Positions 1 through 8,575 of a stretch of 64,000 bases of DNA are shown here, piece by piece (within the stretch, counting starts at the first letter, position 1; each line of letters starts with the position of its first letter). The position numbers and the translations under genes were made by a program. Below the pieces are notes generated by a model. It did not search any database and was not told the origin of the DNA. It worked only from the letters and a program-made list of their open reading frames with translations. Source of the DNA: Acerihabitans arboris (GTDB taxonomy: Bacteria > Pseudomonadota > Gammaproteobacteria > Enterobacterales > Enterobacteriaceae); contig NZ_WUBS01000017.1 of assembly GCF_010131535.1 (NCBI RefSeq), positions 1 to 64,000 on the forward strand, in the 5' to 3' direction.

Positions 1-45
1 AATAACGGCCAGGATCTGGTGCTCGGTAAAACGGGCTTTGCGCAT
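1..45 (-). mobile_element. IS3-family transposase OrfA, N-terminal fragment (cut by window edge)
   Basis: Reading leftwards from the ATG at 45-43 gives MRKARFTEHQILAVI, the standard opening of OrfA in the IS3 family (IS407-like group), which carries the helix-turn-helix that binds the IS ends. A GAGGAG ribosome site lies just upstream. Only 15 codons are inside the window, so it cannot be said whether the element is intact. It sits downstream of the primase gene. Confidence 0.75.
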
Positions 46-125
46 AGTGATCTCCTCGTTGGCATCTTCATTATGCCGGAAGATCTCTAAAAGTAACTGG
101 CTCTGTTATACGGGATACTTACACA
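46..125 (-). repeat. Candidate left end of the IS3-family element
   Basis: The leader between the OrfA start and position 125 would end, read on the minus strand, in TGTGTAAGTATCCC, matching the TG...CA rule for IS3-family tips. The right end is outside the window, so the inverted repeat cannot be confirmed. Confidence 0.35.
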
Positions 126-192
126 ATCATCTGGTCCCGTTGTTGTTAGTTGCGGGCCCCACGGATGCCGTCGGAGGGTCCTTGAAATAGCC

Positions 193-2256
193 CTACCGCT
201 TTGTTGGTATTGTTAAATAAATATTTTCACCATCCAGCGTAATCACCCCCTCTTTTTCCAGCTTGAGCAGCCAGCGAGAAAACTTCTTATCGGCGCTGAT
301 ACCCTTGGGGCGCAGTGCCTGACGAAGCTGCGAGCGGGTGCAGTCTCCGAGGTCGAGGAGCGCCTGCCAGACGGCGATATGATTGCCCGTCAGATGCGAC
401 ACTCCTGCCAACTCCGGGTAAACAGCGGTCGGGTCCTGTGCCGCCCTGGACTGGTCATGCAACACCAGGGAATCCACAGGTTCACCGTCCTCATCGACAT
501 ACACCGTGACCGGGCTCAGGTCATACGCCGCCGGCTCGGGTGGCTCCGCGTCCTTCATCTTAGTGCAGCTCAATACCAGGGCATGCCCTTCGCCTTCACG
601 CCGGACGTTAAACTCCGCGTCCAGCGCCGCCTGAAATGCGCTGGAGCCCCGTGCGCCCCGGTCCTGGTCCTTGCCGGAGTGATGGACAATCAGCACCGAG
701 GCCTGCGTGGCGGTGCGAATGGCGTCACAGCCCTGAATGAACGCGCCCATGTCGCGTGCGGCGTTTTCGTCCGAGCCGCCAAAGCAGCGCGCCAGGGTAT
801 CAAGGATAATCAGCCGCACCGGCATGGTGGTCAGACGGTTCACGTCCGCCGCCGCCTGAATGACCTGATTGACGCTTTCCGGGCTGGCGGGGAATACGGC
901 ACAGTCCACCCGGAACAGGCCGTCCACCGGGCTATTGCCGTTGAGCGTCTGTTCCCAGGCCCGTATACGGCGCGGGACGCCGATACCGCCTTCACCGGCC
1001 ACGTAAATCACCGCGCCCTGATTCACCCGCTGCTGCGCCCAGGGCTTGCCGGTAGCAATATGGCAGGCCCAGGAGACCGCCAGGAAAGACTTAAACGAGC
1101 CGCCCGGCCCGTAAATACTGCTGAGCGAGTTGCCGGGGATATGGCCCTTAATCAGGTAGTTCTGCGGGGTATCATATCCCTCCGAGCCCCGGCGCAGCGG
1201 CAGGGAGGTGGTGAGTTCAGGGGAATGACGGTCAACGGACGTGATACCGGGTTTCATGGTGGCGCTCTCCTGGTGAAAATCAGAATGGGAAATGAAAAGC
1301 TGGCGGTAAAAATCGCGGTGGGCCTGTTCGGGGCCGTACAGGCGCAGGGCATCATCGTGGTCGGTTGCCTCACCGAGCGGCAGCACGACCACCCCGTTTA
1401 CGGCGCGGGCGGCGCGTACTGCCTGCAGTTTTCCGGGGTTGTCTGGATGAGTTCGGTCGTTATCGGCGGCCAGAATAAGGCGTGCCTGCGGATAGGCCTC
1501 GCGCAGGGCACCGGCCACATTCAGCAGGTTATTGGCTGACAGGGCGGCGCAGATGCGCATGCCGGTCATAGCCCGGACCGCCAGCGCGGTGGCGTAACCT
1601 TCGGTAATGGCGATGTCTTCAGTGGCTGGAGCGGTAAAACCGGCTGGAGGGCAGACAGTGGCATCCGGCGGCAGCGCCACAAAAGCGCCTTTCAGGTGCG
1701 AGCTCGGGAGCAGATGTTTGGTGCCCAGCGGACTGACCAACTGGGCGCCGGTCAATTGTCCTGTTGTATCCTGAAGGGGTAACACCAGCGAGCCAGGGGG
1801 AAAGATGTCTCCGGCCACGGTGATGGTCTGTCCCGCCGGCAACACCGGTCCGGCCAGGTCATAGCCCTTCGCCTTCAGGTAAGGGGACTCCCCCGTGACA
1901 CAGCAGGCCAGCAGGGAACTGACCCGGGCGGTGATATTGACGGTCGGCCGGGCTTTTTCCCTGGCTGGCGGGGTTGACGTTGCGCCCTCCAGAGAGGCCA
2001 CTCTTCTGGCCGCTTCAGCAAGTGAACAACGGTGGACGCGGGCCACCAGGTCCAGTCCGTCGCCGGCCCCGCAGCGATTGCAGTACCAAGTGCCCCGCCC
2101 TTCCCGGTCATCCATACGAAAGCGGTCCAGCCCGCCACAGACCGGACAGGGACCGTGCCGATGATGTGCCGGCACCGGTATCGACAGCGAGGACAGAATG
2201 GCGGGCCAGCGGTGCCGGGCCTGGCGGGTGATATCGGAAACAAAGGTGCTCGTCAC
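193..2256 (-). CDS. Primase-helicase of a mobile element (zinc ribbon, Toprim-like, RepA-type ATPase)
   Basis: A 687-residue replication protein in three parts. The N-terminus has a primase-type zinc ribbon with Cys37, Cys40, Cys59 and Cys62. A Toprim-like centre follows, with an ITEGYATALAV strand and an AADNDR acidic motif. The C-terminal half is a RepA-like hexameric ATPase with Walker A GPGGSFKS, Walker B LIILDTLAR and the motif VLIVHHSGKDQDRGARGSS. Such proteins prime and unwind phage satellites, integrative elements or plasmids. The start is GTG at 2256-2254, overlapping the recombinase stop as GTGA, so the two are translationally coupled. No plasmid or phage structural genes are visible in the window. 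Confidence 0.85.
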   Translation of the reverse strand: MTSTFVSDITRQARHRWPAILSSLSIPVPAHHRHGPCPVCGGLDRFRMDDREGRGTWYCNRCGAGDGLDLVARVHRCSLAEAARRVASLEGATSTPPAREKARPTVNITARVSSLLACCVTGESPYLKAKGYDLAGPVLPAGQTITVAGDIFPPGSLVLPLQDTTGQLTGAQLVSPLGTKHLLPSSHLKGAFVALPPDATVCPPAGFTAPATEDIAITEGYATALAVRAMTGMRICAALSANNLLNVAGALREAYPQARLILAADNDRTHPDNPGKLQAVRAARAVNGVVVLPLGEATDHDDALRLYGPEQAHRDFYRQLFISHSDFHQESATMKPGITSVDRHSPELTTSLPLRRGSEGYDTPQNYLIKGHIPGNSLSSIYGPGGSFKSFLAVSWACHIATGKPWAQQRVNQGAVIYVAGEGGIGVPRRIRAWEQTLNGNSPVDGLFRVDCAVFPASPESVNQVIQAAADVNRLTTMPVRLIILDTLARCFGGSDENAARDMGAFIQGCDAIRTATQASVLIVHHSGKDQDRGARGSSAFQAALDAEFNVRREGEGHALVLSCTKMKDAEPPEPAAYDLSPVTVYVDEDGEPVDSLVLHDQSRAAQDPTAVYPELAGVSHLTGNHIAVWQALLDLGDCTRSQLRQALRPKGISADKKFSRWLLKLEKEGVITLDGENIYLTIPTKR

Positions 2257-3134
2257 GGGCTCACCCCCTGGGCATACACCCGGCGGATATAACGCCCGCG
2301 CCCGTCACCATGTCCAAGGTCGGTGGACGTCAGGGCACAGGCTTCCCGCAGACTGAATCCCTTCGACCTATAATGGCGAAGCGCATCCTGCGCCCAGGCA
2401 TAACGCAGGCTGTGGGGGGAATACACCCCGGTCAGTCCGGCGCGAGTGGTCTGCGAGCGCCAGTAGTTCATGGCGGTTTTCAGGTCGGGTTTGGGGATTA
2501 ACCGTCCATGACGTGTGGCGGAAATATCCAGCGCCCGATTTACGGCGTGTGTCATCGCTTCACGGTCCAGTACCAGGGTCTGGCGCGGACGTCCGCCCTT
2601 GGTGCCGAAGACCACTGCCAGACGTTCATCGCCCCGCGCCAGCGCCGCGGCCCAGGTCGACAGCGACTGTGAACACTGCACGGCCTCCTGCGAGCGCAGC
2701 CCCATTAGCCGGGTCAGCTGTAGCGTGACGGCCAGTCCGGCATCCTTTTGCGTGCAGGTATCGAGGGCGGCCTGATAACGCGTCTGGCTGATGGCGACAC
2801 GGGTGCCGGCCCGGCTGGCGCCCTGGAGCCCCAAAGCCTGATTGCCGAGGCGGTCGGCGTCGGCCAGCTTGTCCCGCCCGGCTTCGCGCAGCATCACCCG
2901 CACGGCGGCCATCTCATTGTGCAGGGTGCGCAGACTGATGCCCTGCGCCTGGCGGTCAGCGATATAGGATTCAATATGTTTGGCTTTCAAGTGACTAACC
3001 GATTTCACCTGAATGTTAAGGTCCAGCAGATGGCGGCTGAGACGCTCGGCCATATGCAAACGGTCATGGACCGTCTTGTGACTGCCGCCGGCCTGGCGGG
3101 CCAGCTTTTGCAGTTCACGGCATAATGCTGTCAT
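2253..3134 (-). CDS. Tyrosine site-specific recombinase (Phage_integr_N / Integrase_1 type)
   Basis: A 293-residue tyrosine recombinase. Residues 1-110 look like the SAM-like core-binding domain. The catalytic domain shows the first Arg in LMGLRSQEA, the HSLRY box (H-x-x-R) and a C-terminal tyrosine near residue 282 in GRGRYIRRVY. It resembles recombinases that travel with integrative elements beside a primase gene. It is first in a two-gene unit with the primase-helicase. The upstream side is dyad-rich and non-coding, a plausible place for its promoter or for attachment or origin sequences. Confidence 0.85.
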   Translation of the reverse strand: MTALCRELQKLARQAGGSHKTVHDRLHMAERLSRHLLDLNIQVKSVSHLKAKHIESYIADRQAQGISLRTLHNEMAAVRVMLREAGRDKLADADRLGNQALGLQGASRAGTRVAISQTRYQAALDTCTQKDAGLAVTLQLTRLMGLRSQEAVQCSQSLSTWAAALARGDERLAVVFGTKGGRPRQTLVLDREAMTHAVNRALDISATRHGRLIPKPDLKTAMNYWRSQTTRAGLTGVYSPHSLRYAWAQDALRHYRSKGFSLREACALTSTDLGHGDGRGRYIRRVYAQGVSP

Positions 3135-3137
3135 GGT

Positions 3138-3476
3138 GATACCCCTGTCTCCGGCGCGCGATAGTCCGCGACACGGGGGTATCCCGTGCCGTGCTGAACA
3201 ATACCTGTGCGCCGGAGTGGCAGTGGTTGAGGTGTGGCGGGGAGTCGGTTATGCACTCGGTGCAACCGCCTGCGTCAGCAGGAAATCCCCTCAGGCGGTA
3301 AAGCCTGCCTCAGGTATTGATTCAGTCCTCCTTTGGTGAATGGATGAGAAGAATTGACGCAGAAAAGCGTGCGTCAGATGACAGGGATGCTCAGTCAGGC
3401 AGCATAATTTCAGCGTTGGTGCGGTGGTCGGGTGCGGCGTCACTTTCACCCGTTAGCACGGGAAAAGTGACGCCGC
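3138..3476. repeat. Dyad-rich non-coding region upstream of the recombinase
   Basis: This gap contains several perfect inverted repeats: GATACCCC (3138-3145) with GGGGTATC (3176-3183); CTCCGGCGC (3149-3157) with GCGCCGGAG (3209-3217); CACGGG (3172-3177) with CCCGTG (3183-3188); TGACGCA (3355-3361) with TGCGTCA (3370-3376); and a strong hairpin with a 13-bp stem GCGGCGTCACTTT (3434-3446) pairing with 3464-3476. Interleaved dyads beside a recombinase and a primase suggest an origin, transfer origin, attachment site or control region. Which one cannot be told here. Confidence 0.55.
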
Positions 3477-3479
3477 TGC

Positions 3480-3959
3480 CTCATGGAAACATCAATTGAG
3501 GCAAAAAAGGCCACGGCCACGACGAATGCGCCAGGGTGGAACGAGGAATAACACACACCAGCCAGGGAAAGGGCATGGCATTGGGGATACATCAGATAAA
3601 TGACCGCCGGCAAAAGCCAGGCATCAATGAGAGATGAATATCAGCACCGGATTGGCGCAGAGGGAGAAATTAGCCACCACCGCCGAAGCGATACCCGCGC
3701 TGCCGGTGACGAAGCGGGCTAGGGATTGACCACTCAGATTATCCCTGAGCGTTGCCTTGCAGGACGTGGCAACCTGGGGTGTTGTCCTCAGACAACAGGT
3801 ACAAAATAATCCTACACCGGCAATTATCCGCTGGCAAGGCTGACGCGCTTCGCTTGTCGTCTCCGGTCTGCCCATGCAAATAAGTTGTATGGGCAGACCG
3901 GAGATTGAAATGATCTCATAAGATGTCGCCCTACACATAATGTTATATGTCTTGAACAC
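3480..3959 (-). pseudogene. Decayed membrane-protein remnant (frameshifted)
   Basis: One minus frame ends with a hydrophobic stretch (SLARFVTGSAGIASAVVAN) and then stops at 3624. A second minus frame picks up hydrophobic segments such as AWLLPAVIYLMYP and GAFVVAVAFFASI directly after it. Together they look like two or three transmembrane helices of a carrier split by a frameshift. The family cannot be named and no start is convincing. It could also be chance hydrophobicity. Confidence 0.3.
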
Positions 3960-4021
3960 ATGGGGCCAGACTATTAACTGATGGAATTCCCGTCTAAAAC
4001 CGGGGGTACTTCTTTATAGGA

Positions 4022-4501
4022 TTACCCTGCTTTGGATATGCCTTTTATCGGATAGGTGACTAGTGGTTTTATTTCCTTCAGGACAAACATACTTTGCATC
4101 GCTTTTATACCAGGCAGGCGGCGAACGACCGACATGGCAAAATCAGCATAGGAGTCCAGGTCATTTGCGACGACCTGCAATAAAAAATCAGCATCTCCAC
4201 CTATGCTATAACAGGCTACTACGTCTTCGAGAGCCGTAACCTCTTCTTCAAATTTTTTAGCTTCAGCCTCACTGTGACTATCGATGGCAACGCGCACAAA
4301 AACCATGACACCAAGCCCGATTTTTTTCCTGTCCAGTACCGCCCTGTACCCCTGGATGACTTCATCTTCCTCAAGCTTCCGCACTTTGCGCCAGCATGGG
4401 GAAGCAGAAAGACCGATCTTATCTGCCAATACTTGGTTGGTAATGCGAGCGTCATCCTGTAGAAGCCGCAAAATTTTCATTTCTGTCTTATCCAGTGCCA
4501 T
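4022..4501 (-). CDS. Lrp/AsnC-family transcriptional regulator
   Basis: A 159-residue protein of full Lrp length. Residues 1-60 form the AsnC-type winged helix-turn-helix (LDKTEMKILRLLQDDARI, then IGLSASPCWRKVRKLEEDEVI). Residues 70-150 form the RAM effector-binding domain. These regulators usually sense an amino acid or related metabolite and often control a divergent gene. This one diverges from the prephenate-decarboxylase cluster starting at 4665 and is AT-rich like it. It is therefore the likely local regulator, and the ligand may be the pathway product. Confidence 0.88.
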   Translation of the reverse strand: MALDKTEMKILRLLQDDARITNQVLADKIGLSASPCWRKVRKLEEDEVIQGYRAVLDRKKIGLGVMVFVRVAIDSHSEAEAKKFEEEVTALEDVVACYSIGGDADFLLQVVANDLDSYADFAMSVVRRLPGIKAMQSMFVLKEIKPLVTYPIKGISKAG

Positions 4502-4551
4502 AAAAGCAAATCTCTTTCTGAAATAGCGTTCATTTGGGTAAAACTATCCTA

Positions 4552-4579
4552 TTGACATCAGAAATGAAAGGCAGATAGG
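4552..4579 (+). promoter_or_regulatory. Candidate sigma-70 promoter for the biosynthetic cluster
   Basis: A perfect TTGACA at 4552-4557 is followed after 16 bp by GATAGG (4574-4579), a poor -10 match. It lies in the 163-bp gap between the divergent Lrp gene and the first cluster gene. The weak -10 could fit activator-dependent expression. Confidence 0.35.
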
Positions 4580-4664
4580 TAACAAATTTCCGCCAACCGC
4601 AGGCATAATAATTACTCAGTCTAATAATTCAAAGCCTAAGAATGGCATGGTATTTGAGGTGAAA

Positions 4665-5027
4665 ATGCTGCTACACATTGTCTTGTTCACTTTTAAAAGT
4701 CCCTGGAACTGGTCATCGCTTGAAGCTATCGATGCAGAACGGGCTACCCGGAGACACCATCATTACATCAGAGAGATAAAAGGGTGGATTTCTGGCCGAA
4801 ACGTTACCCACCGCAGCATTGCTGCCGATTTTGCTGTCGTTGGCCTATTTGAAAACAAAGAAGATATGAATGCTTACCTTGTCCATCCCGATCATCAGGC
4901 CGGGGTAGACAAATGGAAGATCATTGCGAACTGGTCAATTGTAGATCTTGAACTGAATAGTGACTTTACGCTTAATACGGGCTTATTTGAATCGCTTAGT
5001 TCTATCTGCCACTTTCCCCAGGAATAA
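4665..5027 (+). CDS. Dabb-family (stress-responsive alpha/beta-barrel) protein
   Basis: A 120-residue protein opening with MLLHIVLFTFK, the hallmark first strand of Dabb ferredoxin-like dimeric barrels. Later HRSIAADFAVVGLFENKED and the HPDHQ segment are also typical. The start at 4665 is preferred over an ATG six codons upstream because GAGGTG lies just before it. Dabb proteins include small cyclases and isomerase-like enzymes of natural-product pathways as well as proteins of unknown role, so the substrate is unknown. It is the first gene of the eight-gene run, 11 bp before the DUF2000 gene. The C-terminal 25 residues are not typical of the family. Confidence 0.7.
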   Translation: MLLHIVLFTFKSPWNWSSLEAIDAERATRRHHHYIREIKGWISGRNVTHRSIAADFAVVGLFENKEDMNAYLVHPDHQAGVDKWKIIANWSIVDLELNSDFTLNTGLFESLSSICHFPQE

Positions 5028-5038
5028 AAGGACTAAAT

Positions 5039-5461
5039 ATGAAATTTGATGCCAGTATTCATCGCTGCACCATCATCATTCACAGCGACCTTCCCACCGG
5101 CTTGGCAATGAATGCCGCCAGTGTGATCGGTATAAGTTTCGGGAAAACTATCGAAAATCTCGTCGGCCCGGATATGCAGAGCCTTGACGGTCTGAATTAT
5201 CCGGGTGTGATTCACTCTCCTCTGCCAGTACTCCTCTCTTCTGGAGATTATTTACAGGAGCTGCAGCGTACAGCTAAAGAAGACGCAGATATTTATGCAA
5301 TGCCGTTCAGTGCGCTTGCACAATCCTGTAAAACATATGATGAATATGGGGAACGCATTTCTTCCGTCAGCAGCACAAACATAGAATTGGTGGCTATAGG
5401 CTTGATTGGCCCCAAAAAGAAAATAACCGGACTTACGGGTAACCTTCCCCTTTACAAATAA
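5039..5461 (+). CDS. DUF2000-family protein
   Basis: A 140-residue protein that looks like the DUF2000 family: the CTIIIHSDLPTGLAMNAASV opening, a central MPFSALAQSCKTYDEY stretch and a late IELVAIGLIGPKKKI strand. No biochemical function is known to me for this family. It lies between the Dabb gene and the adenylate-forming enzyme gene on the same strand, which suggests a small accessory or tailoring role. No signal peptide or membrane segment is seen. Confidence 0.65.
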   Translation: MKFDASIHRCTIIIHSDLPTGLAMNAASVIGISFGKTIENLVGPDMQSLDGLNYPGVIHSPLPVLLSSGDYLQELQRTAKEDADIYAMPFSALAQSCKTYDEYGERISSVSSTNIELVAIGLIGPKKKITGLTGNLPLYK

Positions 5462-5568
5462 TGAAGTAAGCACAACTTATTCAAGTAATCTCAGAATAGT
5501 TTAAATCCTGAGCCGAACTATGCCATTAAAGTGATGGTGTGATTTTTTTAACACGAGAGGTTTTTATT

Positions 5569-6981
5569 ATGTATGCTGTTTTCAAAGACGACCTCCTCCT
5601 GAAAGCCAGGAATGTGTATCAGCAACATAGGGATTTCGAAGCAGGAAAAATTAGCCGGAGTCAGCTGATTAAACATCAAAACGACAGTTTTAAAGATGTG
5701 CTGAATTATGTGTCTTCAAATTCGCAATTTTATAAAAATCATCTTTCTGGAATAACAAATCATGACATCGAAAACATTACCCTTAATGAAATAAACTCAC
5801 TCCCGTTTACCACAAAGGATGACTTAAGAAAATATGGGGCATCGCTGGCGTCAGCCCCTCTTCGTGATAGCTGGATCTATTATGAAACGACTGGAACGAC
5901 GGGATCTCCGACGCCATGTCCACGAAATGAGATCGACTCAATACATAATAACACACCTCTGATCATTCATTACCGTAACATATTTAATCAACATGGTACC
6001 GGACATATAGTAGGCGTAATGGGGCCAAGCGAACTGCATTCAACTGGTGATACTTTTGAAGATGTTTTACGCAGCTTAGGCCACAGCGTTGTAAAAATGT
6101 GGCCGCGTTCGCCCGTCGTTGGCATGAAGCGTGTGATGGCACTGATTGATGAACTGAAAATCACGGCTTTAGTCTGCACTCCTGCTGTCGCCATTTCGCT
6201 GGCCCGCTTTATGAGGCAATGCGGTCGTTCTCCCGCCGAGAGCAGCATCCGTTTGATACTCACCGTCGGTGAGCTCACCACTCCCGCCCTATTAAGAAAC
6301 ATTGGCGACGTTTGGAACGCCCAGATATATAACTGCATGTATGCTTCACAGGAATCCTCCATTCTCGCGGTCTGCAACCATGATGGCTATCTGTATACCG
6401 TTCCGCTGAACAACTACTATGAAATCATCGAGCCTGTCAGTGGTAAACCTTTTGATAGCGCCAGCGGACAGGTCACAGGTGAACTGGTCATTACCCATCT
6501 TTATAAGGGACAAAAGCCCCTGATACGCTATAGAACCGGTGACATGGTGCGTTCAACGTTAATGCCGAATGGATGTCAGAGGCTTGTTCCGATAGGGCGT
6601 GTGCGCGATGTCCTCAATCTCAACGGGACCCAATACTGTGCGTGGGACCTTGAGGCTGCATTACTCGACAGGTTGACCGGCTGCCTCGATTTCGCCATCC
6701 AGATTGAACGCCATCAAAGAACGGACACGCTCAATATCACTGTGGAATTATTTGATTCCACTACAGACTCCGCTGCCCTGCTCTCTGAAGTCAAAAAACA
6801 TATGGAAGGCAAATTAAATGGCGTGAGAGTCAACCTCGCAACAGGCGAGACCACAGCCATCACCGGAACCTCAGCGATGGTGAGCTGGAAAGCCGCACGG
6901 TTGCATGATCGCAGACCTGAAGGGGATAACACCGACCGGGATGCGGCGCTGGACTTAATCACTGGTGGGTTTAAATCATGA
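5569..6981 (+). CDS. PaaK-like adenylate-forming enzyme (AMP-dependent ligase)
   Basis: A 470-residue member of the ANL superfamily nearest to phenylacetate-CoA ligase. Residues 106-115 read ETTGTTGSPT, the AMP-binding P-loop-like motif. RYRTGD near residue 320 is the A8-type motif, and GRVRDVLNLNG leads into the C-terminal lid. The start at 5569 follows GAGAGG; the more upstream ATG has no ribosome site. It would activate a carboxylate as an acyl-adenylate, then transfer to CoA or another nucleophile. No carrier protein or NRPS gene is nearby, so a free CoA thioester or amide product is likely. It overlaps the aminotransferase gene as ATGA. Confidence 0.8.
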   Translation: MYAVFKDDLLLKARNVYQQHRDFEAGKISRSQLIKHQNDSFKDVLNYVSSNSQFYKNHLSGITNHDIENITLNEINSLPFTTKDDLRKYGASLASAPLRDSWIYYETTGTTGSPTPCPRNEIDSIHNNTPLIIHYRNIFNQHGTGHIVGVMGPSELHSTGDTFEDVLRSLGHSVVKMWPRSPVVGMKRVMALIDELKITALVCTPAVAISLARFMRQCGRSPAESSIRLILTVGELTTPALLRNIGDVWNAQIYNCMYASQESSILAVCNHDGYLYTVPLNNYYEIIEPVSGKPFDSASGQVTGELVITHLYKGQKPLIRYRTGDMVRSTLMPNGCQRLVPIGRVRDVLNLNGTQYCAWDLEAALLDRLTGCLDFAIQIERHQRTDTLNITVELFDSTTDSAALLSEVKKHMEGKLNGVRVNLATGETTAITGTSAMVSWKAARLHDRRPEGDNTDRDAALDLITGGFKS

Positions 6982-7949
6982 ACATCCCGGTTCGCCACAC
7001 ATCATCAATAGAAACTAAAACTGCACATCATCCCTTGGTTTATCTCAATGGTGAGATTGTCGAAACTCAAAACGCCACGCTGCCGGTGACTACTCAAGCA
7101 TTTAATTATGGGACGGGAGTATTTGAAGGAATACGTGGATATATCAGCCATGAGGGAGAAAACGTAAATATTTTCCGGCTGGATGAGCACATAAGACGGC
7201 TACTTAATTCTGCATCATTGCTCCTGATTGACGATATCCCCACCGCTGATGAAATACAGAAATCAATTCTCAACTTATTGCGTCTCAATAATGCCCGGAG
7301 CGATTGCTACATTCGGCCTCTGGCATTTAAGCAGCATTTACTGCCAGGCAGCGGCTTTGGTGTAAAGCTTTCAGGTGTAAGCAGCGGTTTATCTATAAAC
7401 ACCTTAAATATGCGTTCTTATGTAAAACAGGATGGAATACGCTGCACTTTTTCCAGTTGGCGGAGGATTGCAGACAACGCCATTCCTGTGCGTGCAAAAA
7501 TAACAGGAAGTTATGTTAACTCTGCGCTGGCGATAGAGTCTGCCCGGCTGAGCGGTTTTGACGATGCATTTATGTTAAACACGCATGGTAATCTGTCAGA
7601 AGCGACAACATCAAACATTTTCATTGTAAAAGAGAACAAAATAATTACTCCTCCGGTTAATGCTCATATTCTAGAAGGCATTACACGTGCTACCGTTATA
7701 ATCCTGGCAAAGGAACGGTTGGGATTAGAAGTAGAAGAGAGAGATATCTTGCCTTCAGAAGTACTTATGGCGGATGAATGTTTTCTCTCCGGAACAGGTG
7801 TGGAAATCTCCCCGGTTATACAAATCGATCACCACCATCTTAAAAGCATCAATGATGAAAGTACTACTTTGTCGATAAGAAATATTTATCAACAGGTCGT
7901 GCGTGGCGAAATAGATAATTTCAGTTCCTGGTTAACGCCCGTTTATTAA
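6978..7949 (+). CDS. Class IV (IlvE-like) PLP aminotransferase
   Basis: A 323-residue fold-type IV aminotransferase. It has the QAFNYGTGVFEGIRGY opening motif, the PLP lysine Lys174 in VRAKITGSY, and GNLSEATTSNIF, which holds the cofactor. The overall length and motifs match branched-chain aminotransferases. The gene is in the middle of a prephenate-decarboxylase cluster, and a housekeeping role in isoleucine/valine synthesis is not supported by any ilv neighbours. It more likely aminates the 2-oxo acid made by the BacA-like enzyme. This role is inferred from context. Confidence 0.88.
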   Translation: MNIPVRHTSSIETKTAHHPLVYLNGEIVETQNATLPVTTQAFNYGTGVFEGIRGYISHEGENVNIFRLDEHIRRLLNSASLLLIDDIPTADEIQKSILNLLRLNNARSDCYIRPLAFKQHLLPGSGFGVKLSGVSSGLSINTLNMRSYVKQDGIRCTFSSWRRIADNAIPVRAKITGSYVNSALAIESARLSGFDDAFMLNTHGNLSEATTSNIFIVKENKIITPPVNAHILEGITRATVIILAKERLGLEVEERDILPSEVLMADECFLSGTGVEISPVIQIDHHHLKSINDESTTLSIRNIYQQVVRGEIDNFSSWLTPVY

Positions 7950-7971
7950 TTCGTCCTTATAGAGAGAATGA

Positions 7972-8559
7972 ATGATGAAAACTTATTTCATGGATATGGG
8001 GTTAGAACGAGCATTAAATTTACCTATTTACACGCTTGGTCCGTCAGGTACAAGCAGCGAATATGCATCGCGGTTTTTCAGTAAATGGATGGTTGATACT
8101 TACAACCGTAGCATTCACGCTTTGGTCCTTAATGACACCTATGAATTGGCGCGTGAAAATCTCAATAAGGAGAAAGGATTATTAGTTGTTGCCAATGCCT
8201 ATCCCGCAATTAATGATTTTTATATGGATACACGGCTGTCGCTCCTGGCGACATTCGTTTTTGATACTCCCCTGTACGGTCTTGCTGTCAAAGGTCCATT
8301 ACCCTATCGTCCACTGTGTATAGCTTCACACCCTGCCCCCATTCCATTAATCAGTGAATTGCTTCCCGAGGGGCTTTTTATCGCACGAATTGTCGAGATG
8401 GACTCTACCAGCGCTGCTGCCATAGCAGTGGCAAATGGTGAAGTCGATATGGCGCTAACGACGGAAATCGCCGTTGGGTTACACAACCTGAAATTCGTAT
8501 CCAGCACCCGACCGATCCATATGCTCTGGTCTGTATTCGGCTCTCAGACTCAACACTAA
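7972..8559 (+). CDS. BacA-like prephenate decarboxylase
   Basis: A 195-residue protein that matches what I recall of Bacillus BacA (about 204 residues) along its length. Shared blocks are LGPSGTSSEYAS (residues 22-33), an INDFYMDTRLSLL segment, FDTPLYGLAV, a SHPAPIPLI segment, DSTSAAA and MLWSVFG at the end. BacA-family enzymes resemble the catalytic domain of prephenate dehydratase but decarboxylate prephenate without aromatising it, giving dihydro-hydroxyphenylpyruvate. That compound is the entry to anticapsin and to dihydrophenylalanine-type amino acids. There is no ACT domain, so feedback by phenylalanine is unlikely. ATG at 7972 or 7975 both fit the AGAGAG ribosome site. Confidence 0.85.
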   Translation: MMKTYFMDMGLERALNLPIYTLGPSGTSSEYASRFFSKWMVDTYNRSIHALVLNDTYELARENLNKEKGLLVVANAYPAINDFYMDTRLSLLATFVFDTPLYGLAVKGPLPYRPLCIASHPAPIPLISELLPEGLFIARIVEMDSTSAAAIAVANGEVDMALTTEIAVGLHNLKFVSSTRPIHMLWSVFGSQTQH

Positions 8560-8575
8560 TAAGGTAAGAATAAAA

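Noticed and set aside
379-1539. Long plus-strand open frame (386 codons) opposite the primase-helicase
   Set aside because: It is antisense to a gene with clear zinc-ribbon, Walker A and Walker B motifs and has no family features of its own.
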